Below, in pieces: positions 46,001-58,665 of a stretch of DNA of 64,000 bases. The notes beneath the pieces were generated by a model. The model had not been told where the DNA came from, searched no databases, and saw nothing but the letters and a program-made list of their open reading frames with translations. Made by a program: the position numbers and the translations under genes. The DNA is from Harmothoe impar. Lineage: Eukaryota > Annelida > Polychaeta > Phyllodocida > Polynoidae. The stretch lies in contig OX381718.1 in assembly GCA_947462335.1 (NCBI GenBank), positions 41,508,976 through 41,572,975 on the forward strand. The letters run 5' to 3'. The first letter of the stretch is position 1, and the number at the start of each line of letters is the position of its first letter.

Positions 46001-46311
46001 GAGTGCCTGAATGTGTAGGAACAGGACTATAGAGGTTGGATACTGGCAGCACCAAATAACCATACCTTAAATTGAGGATGTGGGTCGGCAATGGGAGCTG
46101 AAAGCCACAGGGACAATGAGCATGAGGTGGGCACCAGCTGCATTTTCTCACGTTTTAGTGTCTGCAATTGAATTCCACAGAAAGAAAAATGAAAACATAT
46201 CAAACTAAAAACACTTTACAAAGAAAGCTTTCCTGTGATGGGACCATTCCAGGCGGACAGCCCATTGTGCAAGCCCTAAAGCTGCGTGGAACAACCAATT
46301 GTAATGGCCTT
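43084..46311. other. Host DNA; CT-rich simple sequence and duplicated ATAAA-tailed segment
   Basis: Positions 43975-44260 are TCTC/TGTC simple sequence; its long open frames are artefacts. A roughly 85-105 bp segment is duplicated in tandem (see 45160-45355). No gene is supported. Confidence 0.45.
45160..45355. repeat. Tandem duplication ending in (AAAT)n and AGTAAAATCGGATTGAAT
   Basis: Copy 1 (ACTTGCCACCTCACCCTTTG ... ATTAGTAAGGCAA) and copy 2 (ACTTGCTACCCTACCCTTTG ... ATTAGTAAGGCAA) differ in the number of AAAT units. It resembles the 3' end of a retroposon, but no reverse transcriptase is nearby. Confidence 0.7.
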
Positions 46312-46576
46312 GGGCCTTTAAGGGACACATAGAGCTTAAGTGTGACATGTATTTTGTCGTTATGTTGCATGAATGAAGCACTGCTGAGTCTACTCACTGG
46401 AGCTGCATTCATGCAACATGCTGCGCCTTCATGCATGTATCAAACCTACAAGGTCGGCTTGATGCTTGAATGTCATACAGGTGGGTTATTCGCCGATTAC
46501 TCGCCAGGGCTGCATTCACGTATCATGATGGGAAAGGGCAGATCACATCAAAGTACTATGTATCCTTTAAAGGATT
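46312..46576. mobile_element. piggyBac-type MITE
   Basis: GGGCCTTTAAGGGACACATAG at the left and AAGTACTATGTATCCTTTAAAGG at the right. The interior has GTTGCATGAATGAAGCACTGC and its complement, and a GGCTTGATGCTTGAATG spacer. The TTAA ends are lost. Confidence 0.7.
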
Positions 46577-47424
46577 GTACCAGTCCTCATGATACCAGAA
46601 GGGCATGTAGCTCAATTAGACTGAGGCTCTCCAGTGCCTGCAGCTGGCCTTAGCCGTTGTTAGGACAGGAGTGGGGGTGGACTCAGAAAGTAGAGAACTG
46701 ATCAAGATGTGAGAACTCCTGGCCCCAAGGCCCAAACATTATCATGGACCAACAAAACCAACAAATGGTGACAGTCTCAAGGAGGTTATTCTTGAGGCTT
46801 CTCATAATTTCTTGCAGTACAATTGACGATGTGCCATCATGATACTTTCGTACGATACCCATAATCTGCATTGATAATTGTCTTGGGATTCTTTTGATAT
46901 GATTATGAAATCATTCAAGTTTTTAACATTCTCCTGAAACCAACAGAAACACAAGTACTTGTCTCCTGTAACCCCTTGTCCCCTGTAACCCCTTACTCTG
47001 CCCCCCTCCCACACATCAGTACATACTGTTCAGTTCCCTGCAGCATGGCCCTGCTGTGCTTGCTCCCTGTACATGGCTCCCTCTGGAATATTCTGACATT
47101 TCAACACTGCCTACAAGAACTGGACACTGCAGTCTCGCGTCAAAGTGTCCAAGGATGGGCGACCCTCGGCCTGCGGCCACTGTTATGAAGTTTAGATAAG
47201 GCCGGTGTGGGGCTCCCTATGTCTGCCCCTCACACACTTTTACCACTATTCCATCTTCTGACCCAATTGTGCCCACCTCCCCCCATATTAGCACCAGCTG
47301 TTATTACTAAAGAGGTGAGGCCAACCCTCCCCCCAGTGTAGAGCCCCACACCACATATCCAGGGATGAGATTACAACTGCGTCATGGTGACTCGGTTTGG
47401 TTAGCCTTGTCGCTAGACTGACTG
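46577..47424. other. Host DNA without recognisable gene
   Basis: AGGGCATGTAGCTCAATTAG at about 46601 resembles a tRNA A box, but no B box follows. Repeated CCCCTTGTCCCCTGTAACC at 46969-46992. Confidence 0.35.
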
Positions 47425-47635
47425 CTTTAATGAGTTATGTTCTGTGTCGCTTTCATGATACATGAATGCAGCCCTGGGGGGTCCACTTTCCAGTGATGCA
47501 TTCACCATGCTGACTCCGAAAACTCCCGAACATTCGTCACGATCCATAAGTGCACACCTAGCAAATAGACTTACCATGCATTATGCACAATAAACATGGC
47601 GCATTAACACATTATGGGCCCTTTAAAGGTTAGGG
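47425..47635. mobile_element. piggyBac-type MITE
   Basis: TGCTTTAATGAGTTATG at the left; GCATTAACACATTATGGGCCCTTTAAAGG at the right; CATGATACATGAATGCAGCCC inside. Confidence 0.6.
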
Positions 47636-47884
47636 TTGACTCACCTTGTCACTCAGGATTGTAAGGTAAACCCTTACTTGTGTGGATGGCAGGTGGTTTC
47701 TGTATCCTGTGAAGGTGGCCTCACTTATAATGTATCCTCTGACCTTTCACAACCCTTACAGAGATATACATGTACCAAAGGGCCTGACCTTTGTACATGG
47801 CTTATACCTAGGGCGAGTGAGCAGGTACATTGGTTATAACTAGTGTGCACAGGTTGCTGTGTGAATGCATGCTAGCTTAGTTGA

Positions 47885-48060
47885 AGGATGGCATGATGCC
47901 TCGATGCTGTATGTTTAGTTGTCAGCATGATGCACCAATGCAATGATTGCAAAAATAATTTTCGCGAAATAAAAAAGCTGCATCATGCAGACAATGGTGC
48001 ACATTCACCTGGGCTGCATGCATGCATCATGACAACAAAATTCCATCAGTCACTTTAAAT
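47885..48060. mobile_element. piggyBac-type MITE fragment
   Basis: Internal blocks only: CAGCATGATGCACCAATGCAATG and GGGCTGCATGCATGCATCATGAC, with an AT-rich insertion containing TTTTCGCGAAAT between them. Confidence 0.5.
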
Positions 48061-48133
48061 AAAATTGATATATGTAGGAACTGCTTTTTCAGTACTGCTA
48101 CATCTGCTGGGGATTTCTCTTCAGCGACAAATG

Positions 48134-48355
48134 TCACCAACTAGAACAGGTTATATATCTAGTGAGTGACTCAACCTCCTCTTCTGGGGGTGAGGGAGGT
48201 GTTAGCTGCCCCTCTGTAAGCGGCTCTGTGAGCTGCTCAATGTGTGAAACTAATATAGCGATCATTCTGGTGGCCATGTTAGTTCTGTCCACGGAATATC
48301 TCGTGAGATTAAACTTGGTAGCAGACGCCCATGCATCATAGTTGACAGGAACAAG
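48134..48355 (-). CDS. Possible partial coding frame, unknown product (weak)
   Basis: A minus-strand frame open for 73 codons with protein-like composition (NYDAWASATKF, MIAILVSHIEQLTEPLTEG, TPPSPPEEEVESLTRYI), ending in TGA at 48134. An in-frame ATG is at 48277. It has no recognised domain, and its length is within what chance allows. The layout (helical stretch, then Pro-rich, then SLT) loosely echoes the frame at 29911-30140. Confidence 0.2.
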   Translation of the reverse strand, partial: LVPVNYDAWASATKFNLTRYSVDRTNMATRMIAILVSHIEQLTEPLTEGQLTPPSPPEEEVESLTRYITCSSW

Positions 48356-51300
48356 TTAGGTTCTGAGAGCAGAGCCAAGATAATAACAGCACACCAGTAA
48401 TGTTGTAATGGTGGCAGAGTGTTTTAATGTGTTCTGTTGTCATGAAACATAAAGCAGAAATGGTGCATATAACACAATTTCTCTTTGGGACTGTCTAGGG
48501 TCTTGTTTTTGTAAAGCTTGTGCAGAATACAATAAGTGCTTTCTCATTCCTCTTTTACAGACTGACATTGACAACCTGACCCCGCATTAGTAATCTCATT
48601 TTCTTTTCAGAAAATACGATTTTATGCTTTCCCTTGGATATTTAAAAGTGTAATGGGAACTACGGTTAAGGGTATTAGCTACACTGCCGAGGGTATGTAT
48701 TCAGTATCTTATTAAAGCTCGTACGGACAGGGCAAAGTTCCCGACTCCCTCACCATTGTATTTCAAAATTCATCCTGCAGCATTTCCAAGTATTAATTTG
48801 CCGAATCTGGGTTGCTTGCCCATCGCTGCACGTAATCAGTATAGAACAGAAATGGGTTTTTCGATAATCTGAGAATGATGAGAGAATGGATTCTTCATCT
48901 CTGGCTACATATCTCACAGATACACCCACCATGAACCCAACACTGTAAGGACAGCATGATAACCTAAGGCTCATTGGTGTGTTTTTTCACATGATGCACC
49001 AATGCAGTGTTGGCGAGTAAATAGCTAGTAAATGGCTAATGTATCGTTTTTGTTGATGGAGTGCGGTAATATGACGCCATGATACTATTGTATGGTGGTT
49101 GCCAGGCAACCTGACCTAGTCTTCAGCATGTACCGAAGAGATGCTATCCACACATCTATTTCTGCATGGCTAATGGATTAAGGGGGTGTTCCACTAACAA
49201 CTAATTGACCTTCATCCCCTCACGTATTTGTTAAAGTATTTTACATTTTGTTCGATCAGAAAATGATCAACTGGGTCCACTTAGATTGTCTATATAGAAT
49301 ACATCATTTACTGCATGGAAGCCAAGTTTTTGTCTGTTTCATCTGTCAAAGTTTATTAGATGTAACGCTACTGGATAAGCTTCCACCCCTTAACCTGTTA
49401 TCACTGGAATACCCCCCTGACCGAACAAGTTTCCGTAATGCACTGCAGCAGTTATATTTTACTGTCCAACCCATTAGTATAACAAAAGGAATCCTCTAAG
49501 ACAAATGAACCACCTACTATGCCTGAAGTAGTATAACGAAAAGGCATTTGGAGAAGTGTCGGTCTACTATTGTTGATGGATGTGAGCCTGTTATCTGAAC
49601 ACTTCCTGCTTTATGGAAATAACCCATCCACTGCATTACTATTCATTTATTTTATAGTACATCATACAGGAATGACTTTTGGATTCAGTTATTTTATTAC
49701 ATTCACGTTTCATTCTCAGACATAATCGGGCATACATATCAAAGGCTGTGGGATAAGTAAATTTCACTTTGAGCACTAATATTCTATACATGAATGCTCC
49801 TCACATCCATAATAAAATAGACATAATATATAGATATGTCCATTCCCAAAGCTCCCACAATCCTTTGCTGTACACAATGATTAAGTACAGTGGCAGGCAG
49901 AGGACCCATACAGGCTACTCAGCACTCCCCACATATCGGGTGACCTATTCGCTATATCAAATCTGACGGGCTATTGGCATGGCAATACGTGAAGTGAATA
50001 CTTGGGTGAAAAAGCCCTAGACGGCATATCTCACTGATATGTATAACTAAGCTCTGCCTTACATTGGATTTCAGCTATTCAAACTGACCCTCATCCTTTC
50101 CCCTGTGTATAAAGGCAGTATCAAGGCACTGCGCCATTGCTTATATCCACCAATATAGTACCACATTCACCCTTATAAGCGCCCGGGTGCTTATTAATTT
50201 CAACTCCCATATACTGTACTGCACTGCACTGCACTGTACTATACTGCAAATATGTATAACATGACTATTTATCCAATATAGTCACACTACTAACATATTC
50301 CAAAAATCGCGAAATTAAATACTCGCGAAATTGCACTTTTTAGCAAAATCGCGAAAATATATACATGCCAAATATCTACGTTTACAGTACCCCCTCCCAG
50401 TGGGCACAGCACATTGAATCAATGTTGATGAATGGTTGACAACATTGTTTCAATGTTAGTTCAATGTTGATTCACCGTTGAACTGCATTTTGAGAGAGAC
50501 AAGGCATGATTCAAATACTTCCCCATACAAGCAGCAGCGTATTTACCCTATATATAAAAATGGGTTACTCTTCCACTGGTTAGAATTCTAAATTATTGAC
50601 TGCTTCAGCTACAACACCCTCGGGGTACCAGATGAAGCAAAATTTTCAGTATATGAACCAGTTAGGAAAGTGCCAGCTAACTCGACTGTTATCCCCAATT
50701 ATATTTTAATTATATTTTTGGGGGCTCACATAAAATTAAAATTCTCCCCATTGAACAAAGTTTCCAAATTGAATTGTCTTTTAGTGAAAACCCGTATTCT
50801 AAACATGTACTCTCGCAAAGAGTGCTTAACAACAAGAAGTAGAAAACTTTATAGAAATCCGCCATTGTTTCCTGATCCAACAGGGCATTACCATAAGTAT
50901 CTACCAAACCAAACATCCATAAATACTACAGAATATTGATGGTCTATATCCATACCATCACCGGCTGAAATTTAATGGCAAGATTATGCGTAATGATTAA
51001 GAAATCTCTCCTTAAACTTCTGAAGTGGGCTCCTCCAAGAAAATCTGCTTGGAGAGTGACGTTGCTATCTTGAATTCACTAGGAGCTAGGCCGCAGTTTG
51101 CCATGAAAATAGGGCACACTTTGCAAGCAAAGTGAGTCAGTTTGCCGTGAGAAAATAGTTTAATATGCTGTTAGGAAATGGCACAGTTTGTCTTAACAAG
51201 AGGCTACAAATCGCCGTGAAAAAGCCCCCCCCCCCCCTCCATCCGGAGAGTGAGTGTAGGTTGATAGGGACGCATCTCCATGACAACATCACCAAGCGCT

Positions 51301-51594
51301 ATCTGGGACAGAGGGACGCCCGCTGTAGGCCTATGTTTCCCGCGCTAGTGCAGAGACGCTCCCAGCGACTAGGGGAGCAGTGTGTGTGTGCGGGGGGGGG
51401 GGAGGGGAGGGGCACCTCCGTGAGTGCCAAAGAATAGGGGGGGGGGGGGCGCAATGGATTTAGAAATATTACGGAATAGGCCTATAGACTATCCCCCCCA
51501 CCCATAATCCCAGCCCCCGAAGGGGCTGGTTTAATGTACAAAGGCACGAGAGTACTGTACATTCTGTGTCCACTACTGCACCCTAGCCTACTGC
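48356..51594. other. Host DNA; MITE fragments, no recognised gene
   Basis: A piggyBac-type fragment lies at about 48945-49020 (ACTGTAAGGACAGCATG, CATGATGCACCAATGCAGTG). A CCCAGTGGGCACA foldback MITE half-copy starts at 50396. Frames at 49248-49499 and 50670-50939 lack domains. G-runs lie at 51391 and 51437. Confidence 0.4.
50396..50490. mobile_element. CCCAGTGGGCA-type foldback MITE, partial
   Basis: Starts CCCAGTGGGCAC and contains repeated TTGAATCAATGTTGAT / TTCAATGTTGATTCA pairs. The right CCCACTGGG end is not found. Confidence 0.55.
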
Positions 51595-51837
51595 TTAACC
51601 GTTTGAGAACGACATAATGTCTTAATGCATCATGCCCTTGGTTGTCATGATGCATGATTGCAGCCCTGTCGAGCACCAGTGCTACATTCAACCATCATGG
51701 TGAGTCTAGCCTACAGGGTTGTTACACTTCTGCATGGCAAGCATGATGCAGCCCCAGCGAGTTATACGCTAGGGCTGCATTGGTGCATTATGCCAACAAA
51801 TGCACTTTCAGGGACATGCCGTCCTTAAAAGGTTTAC
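51595..51837. mobile_element. piggyBac-type MITE
   Basis: TTAACCGTTTGAGAACGAC at the left and GCCGTCCTTAAAAGGTTTA at the right. GTCATGATGCATGATTGCAGCCC and GCTAGGGCTGCATTGGTGCATTATG lie inside. Confidence 0.75.
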
Positions 51838-54626
51838 CAATGCCGATAAATGTGGCATATGAGCATGACGGGGCGCTGTACCTATAATTACCAGCTGTAC
51901 CCACATATACCACTAATCACCACTAATCACTCTTAGCCATAAAGCCACTTACTACCTAGACAGTGTTCATCTGTTAACTATAGGGAAATGGTGAAATTGG
52001 AAGCGGGGGCAAAAATGAGTGGATCCCGAGGATTGAGAAGGAAGAGGGGGGCAGCACAAAGCTGACGTACCTCTCTCTTGTAGATAGATTGCAAAAAGTT
52101 AACACGCTGGTGCGAACACAAAATACCACTCTTCCAACAAAAATAGCTCAAGCCGTCAGCAACCATCACTAGGACAAGTATGCTGTTCCCATCAGAAACA
52201 CCATGTTGAAAAGTCCTTTGTATGCTCAATGTATTTCTAACATAGATGACAAAGTGTAAGGATTTAGCCCACAGTCGGTTTGAATTTGAAGAGGCAGGTT
52301 TTGAATAATCTTGTATAACCGCTTAAGTGGGCAAGTGTTGACAATAAAATCTTTCGCACACACTTAATATAAACCTCTAAACAAACTGTCTTGTATAATA
52401 TAAGTATCAGAGGTTGTAAGATATATAAATCCACAAGCACTGGACAGTAACTGATACCAATTATTCTTTGAATAAAGCTATTGCCAAAAAAGACATCGTT
52501 TTAGCCAAGGTTTTCTATCGGAACGTTTAGTGCAATTGGGGATCGCTTTCTAAATAATACGTAGGTTTACATAGAGATAGAGACCTATTATATAGCCGCC
52601 ATTACACTTAGTGAGCGATATTAGGCCAATCTTACATAAGTGGGTGATAATAGGGGAGTGTGCGCTGTGCTTGTTTATAGATAGTCCCCTTATAAACCCA
52701 GAGTCCTCTCCTACAGCGGGTCATGGAGAAGACAACGACTATTTCCCATATCACTCCATCCCCCTCGCCCGACGCTCAATTATCCGAGCCTTTGATGTAT
52801 CATTTTTCAGGCTGCGGAGTAGTTTCGTTAGGGACTGCTTTTTTGTTAGATCCTTGCGCGCGAGGCGGGTTTAGCTGTGCCTTCTAATCCGCGCTGTGTT
52901 TAATTAGGTGAAACAATGAGTTAGGGATTAGAGGGAGTGCTAGTACGCTCTCAGACTAGTCTAGGGCCCCCTCTAGGGCTCCGGGCCTTGGGGAGGGGGG
53001 GGGGGGTAATAGCTGAGGTACAGTGCATTCACAGGCAGCTCGGCCAAAGTATCAAGTTCATTGGGAGACAGAGGTTAATGAAAAGCAGATAGTCAAGGTT
53101 AAACGTCTGAGGAGGTTCTGATATAGGCTATACAAGACATGTACTGTGTTCAAACATTTTGTTTGATTTGTTTGGGAAATAAAATATCAAATGATACAAA
53201 ATATAAGGGGGAGATATCATCTAGTTATTCTGCACTTTAAATGTAATTCTGCCAGGCGCTCATGTATGGACCATAGAGTGAATGATGGCTCGATTCTATT
53301 GGCAAAGATAAAACGTCAATCAGTTGTAGATATTATCACCCAGTCCCTTTAATTTTAATACAGCAATTGCAGACTCTCGTTCCGAGACTACCAATCTCAG
53401 AGCAATCTTCCCATGCATCGACTAGAGATTATGGAAATAGATATCTCATCATTCATACAAATTGCTGCTATAACGCTGCATACTGTATAGTCTGAGGCTA
53501 GTAGGAGGGAGACTAGCTGGGGGTATATTTGTTCTAATACTCGTGAGAAAATAAGCCACTGTAGAAGGTCATATAGATATCATAAATAAATATATACATA
53601 GATGGAAAGGTGAGTGATTTCCTACTTTGCAATACAGTATAGGGTAAAGGCCCATAATCCATGCTTTCAATTTGAAACGTCAGCAATAAAGGCAACTGCC
53701 TCAGTTGTGTAAGCTATGTAGTTTCAATAAACTCCTGAAGTGCAAGTTTATTGAACCAAATAGGCGCACTCAGCCAGCTTCATGATGGCCACAATCGTAT
53801 ACATTTTCACCCCACTTTCTGACGACTCATGCACTGTATACTATCCACTATGCATTCCTATTCGAAGATAAACTAAAACAGGAATGGTTGATCTCAAAGT
53901 CAAAATAAGGGGCCTCAATTGTGGAAATTCTATCTGGCTTCTAAGAGTAAAACCTACTGAGGATACAATCCATGTGTACTCAGAGTGTATTGAATGACTT
54001 CAAAGTAGGGCGAACTGCGTATTCGTATAAGGTTCAAGTGCACCTATTCAAGCAGAGGTAATTCAATGAAAGGATGCTTGCTACCCTGTGAAGCAATTCT
54101 TTTTAACAATGTGCAATATTATTTAACTTATACAAAAAGCACTGACCTATAACCTGCCACGACTATCTGAGGCCACACATAGAATCAATCGTCACCCGTA
54201 CCCAAACGTGCATGGCACTCCAACGTTCTGTGGAGAGGATGTACCGTATGCCGGATTTGGGAATAAGAACATTGAGTTTCTGATCATGAATGTGCCAATT
54301 CAAGCATAGTGTTCGTTGACTTGGCCGCATTATACACAATACACGCACAATCACAGATAGTGCAGAGCAGAGAAACACATACTGCAGAGCTGGAAGAAGG
54401 GACTGATATTGTCACAAAATCTGGATGTTTTCTGTTATTGCGGAATTGCAGAAAGGCTTTCTGACGTCAACTTGTTCTTGCAGCCATAGAGAGAAAGCTT
54501 TCTGTTTTAACATTGATATTAAAATCCTTTCCTGATGTAATTTTGCTATTAGAATCCTCTCCTGCAAGAAGGTTTTCTGATTTCATTCTGGTCCAATATG
54601 ACACATTGTGAGAAAGCGGTTTTAAC
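51838..54626. other. Host DNA without recognised gene
   Basis: A minus-strand frame from 52322 down to a good donor (GTACGT) near 52070, then to 51978, is open for about 115 codons and includes an apolar stretch (ILVLVMVADGL). It has no domain, and such frames are expected by chance at this composition. A G-run lies at about 52993-53007. Confidence 0.35.
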
Positions 54627-54856
54627 CTAACCCTCTTATGGCAGCATATATCTTCAATGCAGTGTACCATTTTGTCCTCATGCATGGATCCAGCCCTAGT
54701 GGTTAACGTGCAATTCAGCAGGCCAAACCTATGATCCAATTCTGAGGGTCACCATGATTAACCAATATTGCAAGTCATACGTCAAAGTTGTGCTAGTGCA
54801 TCATGGCGATAAATGAGCCGACGCTGTAAGGCATCATGCTGCCCTCAAAGGGTTAA
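54627..54856. mobile_element. piggyBac-type MITE
   Basis: CTAACCCTCTTATGGCAGCATAT at the left; ATCATGCTGCCCTCAAAGGGTTAA at the right with intact TTAA (54853-54856). Confidence 0.7.
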
Positions 54857-54926
54857 TGGGCCTAAGGAGGCATCAGCTGTTTTGTAGGTTGGTCTGTCTG
54901 TTTAGGTGTCAGGCAACGTTACTGGT

Positions 54927-55146
54927 TTAACCCTTTAGAGGTAGACAGTGCCTTAATGCCTCATGAATTTAGCACTTTCTAGTAACTCAGCAGGGCTGCA
55001 TTCATGTATTATGCTTATGATGGTCAGCATGATGCACCAATGCAGCGCTACTGAGTTACTCAGTAGCCCTATTATATTACTACAACATACATGATGACAA
55101 ATGAACATAAACCCTTGAGACATCCTACCGTCATTAAGGATTTAAG
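54927..55146. mobile_element. piggyBac-type MITE
   Basis: TTAACCCTTTAGAGG at the left and CCGTCATTAAGGATTTAA at the right. Its near neighbour at 54627 is in direct tandem 70 bp away. Confidence 0.75.
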
Positions 55147-56389
55147 AAATTAAAACACAGATGTTGTCAGCATTATCAGAAAGTTCTTTAATTAGGAAAT
55201 TAGAGTTTGCATAGCTATTCTTAACTCACAATCTCACCGTCATCATATCTAATACCACGAAAGCACACATACAATGTCAGGATAACAAACAGAAAGTGAG
55301 ATATTTCTGTTTAGGGGCGTCGTTTTCTACATGTATGTTTATCTTTCAAAATGGAATACAGTCCAATGTGTGTTGCATTTATTCATATGCAGTCTCTTTT
55401 TATCATTTGTAGAACCTCTTTTTCAGAATCCTAGAAAAAGATCCGTCAGTTTTATTTTTACCTCTACTAGATCTAAACCTTTCTGGTGATCTTTCATCTT
55501 CTTGTTTGATACATACCTCACTGCATTGTGAGCTGTCACTGAAGTAACATAAAGGGCATGACTCAAATGGAAAATACATTTCATATCCTATCAATCCACG
55601 TATGGTTGCCCCAAAGGAATTCCTAACGGTGAGTTCTACTGATGCCAATGGCCACAGAGTGTGTGGCACCAATGTTGCAGTACCGGCCTTCTGCCTGCCT
55701 CTTGTCTGCTAGGGTTAGACTATACACATTAATGCATACATTGCTTCCTCCACCTCCCCCCCCCCCCTATCTTCTACGGTCCCCCTTCTCTCTTCCCCAA
55801 CCTACCTTACCTCCATGCGTGAATTCATGTTGTCTTCTCTGGCTTCTCTAGAGCGAGCTCTGCCTCTAAATTCTTGATCTCCTTTGTTCCATATACTCTC
55901 TTCCCCGTCTTGATCCTTTGTCCCTCCCATTCCCTGACCCTACCTCTAGTATGACTCCTGCATGCCTGTCCCTTTGCTTTCCACCCTCCCTACTCCCAGT
56001 TCCTTCACCCTCTTTCCCTTCCTTCCTGGCCTTTCCCCACCTGTCCAGGTATGTCCTTCAGCACTTACCCCTCATACACAAGCCCCTTCACTAGCCCAAT
56101 GCCTAGCTCCCTGCCACTTCTAATCAATATCTTCAAGCAATTCTTCTTGTCCCATTTTCTTTCATCCCCTAGTTCCACTGTTCCTGGTGTGTGAGAGTGT
56201 GTGCGGGGGCTGTGAGAGGAGGAGTCAGCAGACAGCTGGTTGATTCCCTGTGACGGGGGCGGTCGGGCGTGCCGCGACAAGGTACTGTGTCTGTCTGTGT
56301 GGCCGCTAGGTGGAGGCACTGGGGGAGGCTGTCTGTCTGTTCGTATTTAACACTGTATTGTCAGCACAAGGGGAGCTAGCTAGCTGAGG
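55147..56389. other. Host DNA, partly C/T-rich, no recognised gene
   Basis: A minus-strand frame of 89 codons at 55403-55672 and pyrimidine-rich text at 55740-56050. No domain is seen. Confidence 0.4.
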
Positions 56390-56910
56390 GAAGTGACTGA
56401 TGTAGTAGAGACACTGACAGAGTCAGCGGGGCAATGGCGGAGCAGCCAGGGAGGCTAGCCGAGCTAGTGGGGTAAAACTCACCATGCTTACAGGGGAACT
56501 GACAGAGCTACCTTGTGAACTGACTGATACAGCTGGAAACTGGTGCAGCTAGCAAGGTGGACTGAAGGGGGCTAACAGGGGGACTGGCAGAGCTAGTGGA
56601 AGACTGACGGAGCTAGTGGGGGGACTCAGAGAGTTTGCCAGGGTACTGACACAGCTAGTGGGTAAACTGACTGAGCTAGTATGGGGACTGCCAGAACTAG
56701 CCAGGGACTGCCAGAGCTAGTGACAGAACAGACAAAGTTAGTGGGGGAACTGACAGAGTTAGTGGGGGAATTGACACAGCTAACGGGGTTTGTTAAAGCT
56801 AGCTGGGATATTGACAGTACTTCCAGGGTGACTGCCAGACCTACCGGGGCACTGGCAGAGCCAGCAGGTGGACTGTTGGAGCTAGCAAGAGAAACTGGCC
56901 GACCGACTTG
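56390..56910. repeat. Minisatellite of about 20-bp ACTGACAGAGCTAGTGGGG units
   Basis: About 20 diverged units with variants CTGACAGAGCTAG, CTGGCAGAGCTAG and TGGGGGAACTGACAGAG. A 76-codon frame (56681-56911) reads as a Leu/Val/Glu repeat and is probably a by-product of the array. Confidence 0.75.
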
Positions 56911-57601
56911 AAAGGGAAGTAGGGAATAAGTGGTAGAGAGAGAGCCAGTCAGGAGGAAGAGGGCAAGGGGGTAGGAGATAATCTGTGTATATACATTTTA
57001 TACTTAACTTTGCATTGTCAGTACGGTGAGTCCTCTGACCCTTCGGGAATGTATGGTAGGCTCAACATGGTGCTTGAATGCAGCACTGGTGGGTGAGCCA
57101 CCTTGGCTAGAAGGGAGGAAATGGTTGATGAACCAAGAGACTGCAGCAGGCAAGCAATGTGGCAGCATGGAACATATAGTAGGGAGGGCATCAAAGAGAG
57201 AGAATCCGGTGATAAGCGGTAACTGAAAATATCCACACACACATACACGCAGAACGCTTTGAATTCCTATACCCATACAAGCCACATGAGTCTTCGTATA
57301 CTCCATCAGAAGTCCCACTCATTGCCCTGGGGCCATACTAATACACTCACCGCCTGCTGGCCGCTTCACACAGCCTCGTTCTCACATCACCATAACAACC
57401 AGCTCACTCTCCCCCCACCTCACATGTCCTCAGGACACCACAGATACACAGGAAGGACCACAATGGGCGACAATAGGGTACATTTATCTATAAAGCTGCT
57501 GCCGTCAGTGGGCTCGGGTGCCGTTATCCGGCCTGGAATGTCGTTATGGCAGCTCCAGTCTCGTCATTAGTAGACCTGTTTATGGACCTCTTTGGCCGAG
57601 A

Positions 57602-57800
57602 TTATGTTAACAAATAGACCTCCTCTTAGTCATTTGCATAGATTATGTAAACAAATGGACCTCTCCTCAGTCACTGACCACTGTTATGTAAACAAATGGA
57701 CCTCTCCTCAGTCAGCAGCCCCTATCATGTAAACAAATGGACCTCTCTTCAGTCACCAGCCCCTATCATGTAAACAAAAGTACTCCTGACAGTCACTTGA
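57602..57800. repeat. 41-bp tandem repeat, about five units
   Basis: Each unit has ATGTAAACAAATGGACCTCT followed by CCTCAGTCA and a variable 10-15 bp tail; the outer two units are diverged. TGTAAACA is a forkhead-type site repeated in every unit. Confidence 0.85.
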
Positions 57801-58309
57801 GTCTAGCAGTCTATACTAGAAAACAATGGCTGATAGCTGACAACAATCAACTGATAACTGACAGCAAGCTGGCCCTAGCTCCTCCTCAGACACATCCAAG
57901 CAACGTCTCTGATATTTATCCTAAGAGGCCTTAACCGCATCACTTTCTCCATATGTTGAGGGGATCTCTCTAATATTACTCCGCCTCATAGATTAAATCA
58001 TACGCAGGGTTACATAGAGGCTTTCAAATCATAATTCAGGAAGAAATGCTGAAATCTAGCCGACTGTAGATGTTCAAATCAAATGAACAGCACTAGAATG
58101 ACATCTACCATAGAGAGCCACCCTTAGTGAATATGAATACAGCCTCAAGCAGTTATAATCTGTCCCTCCTGCTCTAAATGAATGCAGCACACAGAAAACA
58201 ATGGAGCTGTCTACTTGTCGGCCGCTCAAGTGTTTACACACAGCCCTTGTGTCTGTCGCTTGTCCTTTTATCTCATTCTACGGCAAGACGACTGGAATAA
58301 ATGATCCCT
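57801..58309. other. Host DNA without recognisable gene
   Basis: Unique AT-rich sequence; nothing recognised. Confidence 0.4.
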
Positions 58310-58665
58310 TTAACCCCTTCACCACTGAATTTCTGGAAGCAACATGATGCCTCAAGGCTTTTGATAGATTTGTTGTTATATTACCTCAATGCTACATTGG
58401 TACATCATAGTGACAATTTAATAGTGTACCAACTCATAGGGCTGTCAATGCATGATTACAGTACTACTAGTACTACTACCCAATGGGCACAAAATTCAGT
58501 TCAACGATGAATCAACATTGAATCAACGTTGGCAACCAGTTATCAATGTTGATTCAACGTTTTGTAGCCACTGGGTAGGGGGTTATATGCTGGTGCTGCA
58601 TCCATGCATACTGCCAACAAGAGGGAATAATGTATTGAAGCAACATAATTCACAAACGGTGTAAT
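58310..58665. mobile_element. piggyBac-type MITE interrupted by a second MITE
   Basis: TTTAACCCCTTCACC at the left, with GGCTGTCAATGCATGATTACAG and later GTGCTGCATCCATGCATACTGCC on either side of the insertion at 58479-58575. The right end near 58640-58665 is degraded. Confidence 0.55.
58479..58575. mobile_element. 97-bp CCCAATGGG foldback MITE, nested
   Basis: Starts CCCAATGGGCAC and ends AGCCACTGGG. TA on both sides (58477-58478 and 58576-58577). TTGAATCAACGTTG and CAATGTTGATTCAACG form the interior. Same family as the partial copy at 50396. Confidence 0.7.

Noticed and set aside
46598..46655. tRNA-like A box
   Set aside because: No B box or cloverleaf pairing.
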